Assembly (NCBI GenBank): GCA_002786025.1
Contig: NHNW01000023.1
Coordinates: forward strand, 1 to 64,000
DNA: 64,000 nt
Direction: 5' to 3'
Source: Zasmidium citrigriseum
Lineage: Eukaryota > Ascomycota > Dothideomycetes > Mycosphaerellales > Mycosphaerellaceae
Part shown: positions 54,911 through 64,000 of the stretch, in pieces
Layout: every line of letters starts with the position of its first letter
Position numbering within the stretch: the stretch's first letter is position 1
The notes under the pieces: generated by a model
Seen by the model: only the letters and a program-made list of their open reading frames with translations
The model's database searches: none
Told to the model about the DNA's origin: nothing
Made by a program: the position numbers and the translations under genes

Positions 54911-57900
54911 TCAGCCGTTCCTGTTCCGGGGCGCGTAGTTAATGCGTTGGCTTGGGTCGTGGGTGACGCCGAACAGGTAGGCAAGTTCCTGGATACCGAG
55001 CCTAGAGATCTGTGATGCCTGCTGCTCGTCCAGCGCCTCTGAGATCAGTGCTCGCTTCTTCTCTTGAAGAGCAATGATACGGTCCTCGACGGTCTCTTGA
55101 ATCAAGACTCTGTGAACAGTCACCGGCCGCAGCTGTCCGAGGCGGTGCGCGCGGTCGATGGCCTGTTCCTCGATGTAGGGGTTCCAGAATGGATCGAGAA
55201 TGATGACCTGGCTGGCCATGTTCAGGTTGAGGCCAGCATTGCCGGCTTTCAGGGAGACCAGCATGATGCGCACATTCTTGGTCGGGTCGCGGAAGTCATC
55301 CACGGCATCGCCACGCGCGCTCGCACTCATGCTGCCATCGTAACGACGATAGTCCCAAGCATGGTCTCCGGAAATGGGAACCTCTAGGAGGTCCAGCAAT
55401 GACGTGAACTGAGAAAATACCAAGACCTAGAAAGTGTTAGACACGCAACAACGAGCACTTTGATCCTTGGCTTTACTCACCTTCTCGCCCTCCTCGTCCT
55501 CCATGATCTCCTTGAGAATCTCCACAGTCTTATCAATCTTAGCGCTCCCAATGTAATCGCGCCGGAGTCGTCTGAGATATTTGGCTTTGGCGCCTTTGTT
55601 GCGGGATGCCTTCGCCTTGAGCTCGGCAAGCGTGACCGCCTTCTTCTTGCCTTTGCCCTTTCTGGATCGCTTCTTCGAGCTCTTCTTACCACGACGCTTC
55701 TCGCGATTTGAGGGGCCTGCTGCGCCATCCGCGGCGTCATCATCGGGTTGGAAGTCGTCGTCGTCTTCGTAGACAATGAAACCGCCCAACGTCTTATCCT
55801 CAACGCCTGCATCATCATCGTCGTCCTCATCGTCGTCAGTCTCGTCCGAATCGCCTTCCTCGTCAGAATCCGCAGCATCGAAGTTGTCTCTTTCCTCCGG
55901 CGTAAGAAGTTCGGGCATATGAACTTTCTTGAAACTTAAGAAGTCGGTGAGGCGTTTCGGATCGATTGGACCGCGGCAGTGCGGGCAACGCACTGGATTC
56001 TCGTCGCCATTTCGGGTCGCTCCATCCGCCAAACGCGCAAAGCATTCTGCACATGTGTCGTGTCCGCATGGAATGAAGATCGCGGGGTTGGGAGTTGCAT
56101 CACCTAGAGTAAAGAAAGTCAGTACATGTGTCAGACATGTTGAGGGTGACTTTTGCCTTTGGCTCACGTACAACACACTGCGCACTCAAAAGAGCCCCCT
56201 GTCTCCTTGATCCGGGCCACCACGGCAGGTGCAAGCTCCTTGGCGAAGTCCAGCATTTGGTCCTGCTGCAAATCCGCTGCTGCAGCGATACCGAAGTCTT
56301 TGATCAGATGCGGATGACAACAAGCCTGTCTAAGCCTTAACAAGAGCACAAGGATGGCTGAGTATGACTGTCCGATCTCGTTGCGACGAAGATACTTGTT
56401 GAATGTCAACTGCGTCTGAGTTTCCAACGCATTGTAGAACTTCCGCTCTTCGTCGTCGAAGACGGGGTGGATGACCTCAGTGGACCGAGGGGGCAGTACT
56501 AAAATCGGGCGATTCTCGAACTTCGACGTCTTGGTTCGGCGGAGCATTACTGCACGACAAAGCGTCTGCAGCATCTGCATGGCCTGCGAGCGTATGTTCT
56601 CATGCGCGGACTTGAGGGGCATGTTGATGTCCATACGGAACTTTTCCCACGAGTTGTATGGCCTTATCCTCAAAAAGGCGATGAGTGAGTAGAATTCCCT
56701 GCAGTAAGAAGAATAAGTGGTCAGCATAGGGCTGCGGTCAAGGTTAAAGATTTGCTTACTCCACGTTGTTCATCATCGGCGTGCCAGTAACGCAAAAGCG
56801 GTACTTCGCCTGCAGGGCTCGGGCACCCTTCGCAGTCAGTGTACCTCTGTTTTTGATGCACTGGGGAAAGTAAGTCAGCGAGTTCCAAAGGTTCCAGAGA
56901 AGAAAACGCACCTGAGCCTCGTCAAGAATGACTCTGTACCATTTGGCGTTCTCAGCGAGCAAGACTAGCTTAGGGCCAGGCAGCTGTACACCGGGCTCCC
57001 TGCTTTGACGCTCTTGATGTGCCAGAATCTTTTTCATCTCCGAGGCGACACTGCCGTATGTGGTCAACACGACATCGTACTGCTGCAGTTCCCGGAAACT
57101 TTTCTTCTTGCTCTGGCCGTGGTGGGTATAGACGGTCAGCTGACGGTTCCGCTTCAGCTTATCACGAATCTCTTGCTTCCACTGCCGCATGAGAGCCACT
57201 GGTGCAATTATGAGAGTCGGAAGGCCAAACTCGGAGCGTCTCTCCACCAGCAAAGCCAAGATCTGTATTGTCTTGCCCAGTCCCATGTCGTCAGCCAATA
57301 TGCCACCGGCGTTGGAGCCTTCCTCGCATTGCTTCAGCCAGGTCAATCCAAGCTCCTGGTACTTATGTAGCTTCACGCTCATATCGGCTGGCGTTTGAAC
57401 TCTCAGATGTGCCGGCATGTCCTCATCTGGGCGAATGTTCTGAAGCAGCTTCTCGATCTCCGCTCTGGATTGCGTTGGGTCGTAGTTCATGAAATCATCC
57501 ATTCGTGACCGGTACAGATCCTCGTTGCCTGCGTAGTCGCCGAGTCGACGCGAGCCGCCATAGACGATGTCATCGCTGTCATCATCAAGATTCACGGGCC
57601 GGTGGCTTGAGCCATACATCAAGTTGTTGAGCTCCTGCATTTGGCTGCCGAGAGTTGAGGACGCTGTGCGGATGCCGTTCATAGCCTGGTTCAGCCACGG
57701 GCTTCTATAGCCATTTGGAGGTGGGTTGGCCGCTCCGTTGATCGAGGCACCGCCGTTGACAGCAGGATTGCCGTAGACGAATGAGCCTGGCGGGGTGGCC
57801 TGGGGATACGCGCCGGGCATCTGCATTGTGGTAGGCATTTGCATGGTCGTCGGCGTTGGAGTGTGCAGTGGTCGCAAGCCGTTGGTGGCCGTGCGACTCG

Positions 57901-58813
57901 CTGGTGGGGGCTGGCGGCGGTTCGGAGTGAAGCTTGTAGGAGCGATTTCCATCAGCTCTTCGTCCTCACTGTCACTACCAGTGAGATCGACCACTGCAGA
58001 CGGCTGTCGCGGCCGCTGCACCAGTTGATGCTGACGTCCAGCTGAGCTGGGTTCCGCCTTGATATGCGGAGATGGCGAGTGTTGCATGTGATGAGAGGAG
58101 GTTAGGTTCGGTGGATCTGCTGCGGTCGACCGGCGGCGGTAGGTACCGTCGTGATTGAGTGTTGTTTGGATACTGGGTCTGGATGATGAAGGTGTCGGAG
58201 TTGATGAAGAGGTAAAGGTGTTGGATTGGTTGAGTTGTCGAGCAAGAGCGGCGTCGGCTTGTTGGCCCTCGACTTGTCTTCTTATAGCGGCTTCAGCGGC
58301 CCGCTGTTGCATCAGTGCTCTCTCACTTGAACCAAAAGCATGTGAAGCATGTGATTGCGGAGCTGCAGAATTAGAGGGTTCAGGTGTCAAGCGTTTCGAG
58401 CCGCGGTCGTCCAGGTGCGATGAGTCCGGCCGCATTCGCTTATTGCCGTTCAGATGGCCTCCGAATGCTGGACCAGAGGCATCATATTGGTGGCCAGACA
58501 ATCCGCTTCCACTGCTGCTGCTTTGGTTGCTAGACGGCCGTCCATTCATAGCGACCTGCCACCACTGAGTGTCATCTTCGCGCGCGGGCTGTTCGCCAAC
58601 GCCATCCATGCCAAAGTTTCCAGGGCCAGAGAAACCTGCACTGGACTGCATGGCGGCCAGACGTCGCTCGAGGTCCATCTTGGTCTCCGTGTGCTGTTTT
58701 AGGTCGGCCGCATAGTCATCGGCGTCAGGGTCGAGCGAGGAAAGCAATACTTCAGTGAAGTTGAGTTCGTCCTCGATATCCTCTCGTGTAGCGTTGGCGG
58801 AGAGGGAGGCCAT
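54911..58813 (-). CDS. ULS1: SNF2-family RING translocase, Uls1/Ris1 type
   Basis: dsDNA translocase of the Rad5/Rad16/Uls1 group; yeast Uls1 is a SUMO-targeted ATPase. Exons 56912-58813, 56760-56860, 56172-56698, 55481-56103 and 54911-55426 join to 1,222 aa. The N-terminal 460 residues are Ser/Pro/Gln-rich, with a SUMO-interacting motif VVDLTGSDSEDEE (274 on) and a sumoylation-type site IKAE (251-254). Helicase lobe 1: ADDMGLGKT (507-515), LDEAQ (630-634), VTGTPMMNN. A C3HC4 RING (CAVCC...CGHDTCAEC...CPHC) sits between the lobes, followed by a very acidic run and a Lys/Arg-rich stretch. Lobe 2: KVLVFSQFTSLLD, AGNAGLNL, DRAHRLGQLRPV. The intron 56861-56911 is 51 nt and in frame. The start lies about 230 bases from the RIP block. 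ULS1 is given by architecture. Confidence 0.9.
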
Positions 58814-59044
58814 GGTGGCGGAAGAGAAAAAGACGCAAAGATATGCGGCCTCACGTCTTGGCAAGGCAAAGAGGCGCGGACACAGCGGCGAAGCTCAACC
58901 ATCCAGCCGTGTTACACGGCAACGGCTGTACTACGGGCGTCGAGAGCGCTCACTTCTGCAACAATTCAAAAATAGCTCCGCTAATTGCGCCCAGCGGCCG
59001 CGAGCGCACTACTAACTTCAAACAGAATTGTACAACGTAGGACA
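58814..59044. other. Short promoter region and right RIP boundary
   Basis: The SNF2 gene start is only about 230 bases from RIP-altered sequence. CA/TG-containing, GC-rich DNA persists to about 59030 and then gives way within a few tens of bases to TA-rich, CA-poor DNA. Any core promoter of the SNF2 gene must lie in this short segment or inside the repeat edge. Confidence 0.6.
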
Positions 59045-62000
59045 GCGTGCGCGCATATAAGTCAGAACCCTTATGCGATATTATGTATACAATTATTTGC
59101 TTCTAAATAATAGTATAAGGTATTGTCCTAAAGCGCTAGGTATACGACGACTACTAACGCTAGTACTTATTAACGACTATAATACAAATATGCTAAGAAC
59201 GCTTTATACAAAGTATAGTTGAAGATTTATTAGGAGGAAAGCTACGTTGTAATAAGATAAGCTATATAAAAGAGATATTGAAAAAAAGCCTACAAAGTCG
59301 CTACCTATACCCTTCTACCTATCGGCGCTAGCTATAGAACCTCGTACTATACGTAGGCAGCTAGTTAAAGGAAACGTCTTTCTCTATATCGACTTGTTTT
59401 AGTCTAGTAACTCGACTCTCTCGAAGAAGAGTTAAAGGTAAAGACTCGTTAACTACCGATAGATTTCGCTTATATATTTACTTCGTTAGAGTCCGCGGCG
59501 TCGGCTAAAAGTATTAGTATTATATTCACACTTAATTGTACACGGTACGTATAGTTTTAGGATAAGTAGAAGCCTTCTCTATTACAAGCCTTTAGGCTAC
59601 TATCTTCGTCGAAATTTAAAGCTAGTATATTCGTTCTATTAACTATTAAGTTTAAGGACGGTAATCGATTAGGACCTCGGCGGCCTACGTCTTATAAGTT
59701 CCGAAATTATATAATTATTATACAACACGCGACGTACCTCCGTTATCTATTCCGAGGACTATATAGGCCCTTCGTCGACTTACGTATCGACTAGTAGGGT
59801 CGAGTCTAGTGTTAGTTCTAGCGCCTTTTCGCTTATGTTAGAAGACGTATTACTCTATACAATACGTTATTAGCGGGGAAAGATTAAGATATAAAGGACG
59901 TACCTCGCTATCGCTCGTATCTAGTTCCTTAAGCTTTAGCTTAATATCCTTCTCTTCCTTAATATGTTTCTTCTCTTCTTCCAAATCGTTAGTATTTACG
60001 TTATTATACAATACGTCTTCCTTCTCTTTCTTACTTCGATCTTCTCGAGAAATAAAGATAAAGATAGGTTAGGGCTAGTTAGCTAGAGCGTTCTTCGGCT
60101 TATTAGTAGGGAGGAGCGCTTTAAGAGTTATCTTCTCGAAAACCGCGGGTAAGAGGAACGTAGGGCCTTATGTCTTATTATATATAAAGGTAATGTTAAC
60201 GTCGGTATTACGGCTATCGGCGAGATAAGATTTTAGACTAGGTATATAGCTCGATAGAATCGCGAGGAAACCGTTAACGTCTTTGACTTTTATATCTCGG
60301 TATCTCGCTTATCGCTTCGTATCTAAGATAGATAAGTATTGTATAAGATAGGACGTTACTAAACGTTACAATTTTCTAGGATTATAAGGGTACGTACTAC
60401 TCGACTTCTAGCGGTATTAACGGATTTATTCTAGATCGTCTTCTAGCGATTCGAGAGTATAAATACTAAAGAGGCATTATATATTAAATATAATACAATT
60501 AATGTTACTCGTAATAGTAGGGAGAGACTATATAGCGTTTCGGATACTCGGAGGCTCGGATCTAGCGTAGACGTAAGACTTAGACGGTTTCTCGGCGCGA
60601 GCCTAATCGTAAGCTACGGCTTAATAGTCTTACGTAATTGTACGGCCTAGAAAGATATCTTTAATAGTCGTACTAGGCTTTGTCTATACGTTAATTCTAT
60701 TTAACGCGCCTTTAGGCTTAGATTCGTTATCGAGTAGATCGATAATAATATCGCTAGGTTATAGGAGAGCTAGCCTTCGAACCGGCTACTAGTACGTTTA
60801 TATAATATCGTTTCGAATAGCCGAAGTTAGCGGTGTTAGATTTCGGCCCTTATAGAGTAGATATCTCTTCTAGTCGGCAAAGTAATAGGCATAGATAACT
60901 TGTAGAATAACTAGGTATACGTAGAGCTAATCGGCGTAGCGCTTCCTATTAGGTATATTACGACGCGAATATATAAGGCCGTAGTTTAAAGCTAGAGGGG
61001 TAAATGTTATACGATTAAGAAGTAATAGCTAGTATAACTTTACTTATACAATAATTGATTTATATATATATTCCGCGTCTTATCTAGATTGCTTTCTCTT
61101 CTTACTCTATATAATATTTATATATTGCCTTACGTATACTAAAAATGCCGTATACGGTATAAAGTTCCTCCGTCTTTATACCTACTTCGTAGCGTTAGAT
61201 AAAGCAACGTACGTTAATAGGATCTAGCTCTCGTACCCTTTTACCTCCTTTAAGAAGAGTATACGGATAGCGCCGTCGATTATATAGCTCCTCGTATACT
61301 TTACCTTCTAGTTTTAGGTTAGTTTACGCCTATTAAAAGCCTAGCCTAAGTACGTAGGCTTACTACGCCTTTTACCGCTTGTTTAAGCTTTTCTACTTTA
61401 AACAATTAGTTCTCCTTATCCGAGGAGTCGTCTTCTACGTACGGGTCGAGATTACGTTAATCCTATAAACCTTCTCCTTCCTCGCTAATCCCCTCTTTAG
61501 GCCTGTCTAGAAACGTCTCCTCGAGTCGCCGAGTAATCCTATTTAGATACGTTTCGCTCTCGTTCTCGGCCGTAACTATATTATTTAAAGTAGCGTCTAC
61601 CTCGTCCTTAACTTTAACCTCTGTCTTTACCTCCGTCTTAACTACCTTCTTGTCGTCTTACGATATATCTAGATCTAGAAAATAGAACCGAAGCTCCTCT
61701 TTAAGCTCCTTAATTGCGCCCGGGTTAATTAAGTACTTTCTATACAATTGCCGAACTTCCTTTAAGGGTAGTTACTAATTCTATCCGCCGTACGGTAGAA
61801 GAGTTTCTTCGAGTAATACTTCTATAATATTCTATAGGCAAAATCGAAGGCGTTTATATACAATGTCGTATTCCTAGGCATTTACCGAGTAAATAAATCG
61901 ATTGTACCGAGCGACGCCGCGTAGAAAGTTCTCGCTTTCGAGGATACGCTTATAAAGAGCTATTGTATCTAGTAGTAGGAACTTATTAATATCTAATAGC

Positions 62001-64000
62001 CTATTAGCTTCTAAATAAAGATTACAGTTTATACAATAAACGTACTCTAACTATACGTTACTTCTAGTATCGAATCTATAAAGGCTTAGTTAATAGGAGT
62101 CCCTTACGGCTCCTTAGTCGTATACTAGTATATCTGCTTTAGGATCCTAGATTGAACGTATAGACGGTCTTTCTAACTTCTAATAGTATATACATTCTAC
62201 GTTCGGACAAACCGGAGAAGCTAATATCGTAGTATTAGCGTAAAAACATACTTTATTAAAATACGGTCGCGTCGACTAGATTTGTTGAAAAGGCCTTGGT
62301 TTCGGAGTTAGTAAAAGTAATCCTATTAATATAATTACGTTAGTACGTTGAGATTGGATTGTATAAGACGAGTAACGATAGCGTAACTAGATATAATATA
62401 GAAACATTAATCTTCCGTACTAGAACGTAGATAGTAGACTTACCCGCTAATGTTTTAAAATTATCTTACTAAGCTAGTTCTACTAACTCTTAATCCGTAT
62501 ATTCCGTATACTTGTTCTAAAACAGAATGTCTCTTTAAATCGGACGTCGGGACCGCGTGTAATTCGGGTATATTAGAATTATACCTCTACTAGGAGAATA
62601 GTCTCCTTACCCTTATTAGTCCAGACAAGATAAGGCGCTTTACTAAGCGCTTTAAGAGCAATACCGAACTGCCGGAGTACGGAGATTATTATACGAGACG
62701 AGGGTCTATAGTAAATCTAGAGAATATATCGCGATTCGGCGTTAACTACTACGTAAATCTAGAAGCCAAAATCTTTAAGTTTGTAGTGTGCGTCTATTAA
62801 CTAGTAGAAGTTAATACCTAGTATAATAAAGTCTCCGCGTTAACGCGTAAAGCCTTGACTTCGATTATATAAGGCGATAGGATTAGCGGCCTTAACTTCG
62901 CGGAAGAGAAGGTCTCTAAGATAGAATAGATATTAGTTAAGCTATATAAGCGTACAAGGGACCTTAAAGCAAGTACTACTTTATACAATGCTTACCGACT
63001 TAAGAGAAACGATCGTGTCTCTAAGGTACGGAAGTATACCTATAAATACCCTCGTCTATATCCTTATATATATCTAAACTCGATCTTAGCTCGAATTATA
63101 CGTTGAAACTTATCCCGCCGTACCTTATACTCGGCTTTTTGCAGTCGTCGCTTTAGCCCGAGACTACGACGATATTATACAAAGTATATCTATAATAATT
63201 GCTATCCCTCTATACGTAGAACTTGTAAAATCTCGTCGTTAGGTAGGGCCTCGGCTAGGAAGAGGGCCGTAATCCGCGTATTAAGAAGTACGTCTATAAT
63301 ATAGGCGTAGTAACGGTAGTTAGCGTTGTATTTAGAGAGCGTAGACGCGATTATACGCTTAGAGGGTTTCTTGCCTATACGCGTATAATACGTTCGAAGG
63401 TCCTTAATACTCGCGCTATTATTCTAAAGCTAGACAATCTTAAGCTATACTAATTCTAGGATTATAGGTAGTCGGCTAGGCATTTTAGATAGTCGTAGAG
63501 TATTATATAAGGTAAGACGTAGGAGAGAAAGGCCGTTAGGAAAGGCGGCGAGCGGGTAGATCTATACTAAGTTACTAACTTAAGTAGGCTAGTATATTAT
63601 CTAATAGATAAAAGCGCCGAGGTCTCTATATCTCGCTTACTTAAATCGTTTTCTAGTACGTTGTAGCAATTATAGCGTATATAAATAATATATAAACTAG
63701 AAAGTATAAGAAAAAGAAACTATTAGCTATTCTATAAGAAGTTAGCTCTCTACGCTATAGGTACTATATATAGAGCTTGAAAGGTCTTTATAGAGAGTTT
63801 AAAACCGATCCTATACTATATAATTAAAGTTACGCTTACAACTAGAATAAATAAAGTAAAAAACGAGTATAATATTAAGCTCTATCTACTAGATTTAAAG
63901 CCCTTAGAATTATATAAAGAACTAGTTTTAATTAGATTATTATCTACGTTATACTTTATATATTATATATATACTATACGGTCTCGATAAATAAGCTTAT
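59045..64000. repeat. Right RIP-saturated repeat block
   Basis: Same signature as the left block: CpA/TpG strongly depleted, TpA enriched, CpG retained, no useful frames. Residual CpA is commoner than on the left and is mostly in ACAA/TTGT context (for example TATACAAT recurs many times). No LTR pair is visible inside the window; the element probably continues past the right end. Apart from the coding relic near 61.4 kb I cannot name its contents. Confidence 0.9.
61050..61770 (-). pseudogene. RIP-eroded coding relic, unknown family
   Basis: Minus-strand translation of about 61320-61770 keeps one frame for roughly 150 codons with only a handful of stops, all TAG/TAA as RIP would make. Fragments include LKEVRQLYRKYLINPGAIKE, LNNIVTAENESETYLNRITR and RRLEETFLDRPKEGISEE. 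A second readable stretch (KLEGKVYEELYNRRRYPYTL) follows near 61200-61320 in another frame. The product was charged and helical. I do not recognise it. Confidence 0.45.

Overview
The window is a piece of a filamentous ascomycete (Pezizomycotina) chromosome. Short introns of about 50-60 bases with CTAAC/CTGAC-like branch sites, a Zn2Cys6 regulator, secreted GMC and S10 enzymes and heavy repeat-induced point mutation (RIP) all point there. Dothideomycetes (Mycosphaerellales-like) is my best guess, but this is inference only.

Layout: a 43 kb gene island (about 16.09-59.04 kb) is sharply bounded by two RIP-saturated repeat blocks (1-16.09 kb and 59.05-64 kb). In these blocks CpA/TpG is almost erased while CpG is kept. 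ATG start codons and Cys, Trp, Gln and His codons are therefore almost gone, and no open frame of useful length survives. Relics can still be read: a complete 7.2 kb Ty3/gypsy element on the minus strand (3100-10307, 183-bp LTRs), a RecQ-type helicase relic (about 13.9-15.05 kb, minus), and unassigned coding relics near 1.4-2.3 kb (plus) and 61.0-61.8 kb (minus).

Gene island, left to right: mitochondrial acyl-CoA dehydrogenase (+); secreted GMC oxidoreductase (+); COMPASS subunit SWD1 (-) head to head with RPB1 (+); a secreted cysteine-rich protein (+); DMC1 (-); a seven-zinc-knuckle Gis2/CNBP protein (-); UDP-GlcNAc pyrophosphorylase UAP1 (-); secreted S10 serine carboxypeptidase (+); a Zn2Cys6 regulator (-); THG1 (-) divergent from RRP7 (+); two tandem paralogous protein kinases (+); a 22-bp minisatellite; and an Uls1/Ris1-type SNF2-RING translocase (-). 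Most are core nuclear or mitochondrial genes: transcription, chromatin, meiosis, tRNA and rRNA processing, and chitin/GPI/N-glycan precursor synthesis. Secreted enzymes and the accessory kinase pair lie among them.

The least familiar part is the tandem kinase pair at 46.8-52.4 kb. The two proteins are collinear over their whole length and diverged in sequence. Each has a 106-nt first exon, and three intron positions are shared. A conserved block sits at residues 572-596 of both, beyond the kinase core. The RIP blocks stop close to flanking genes without visible damage to them, and DMC1 is intact, consistent with a sexual cycle able to support RIP.
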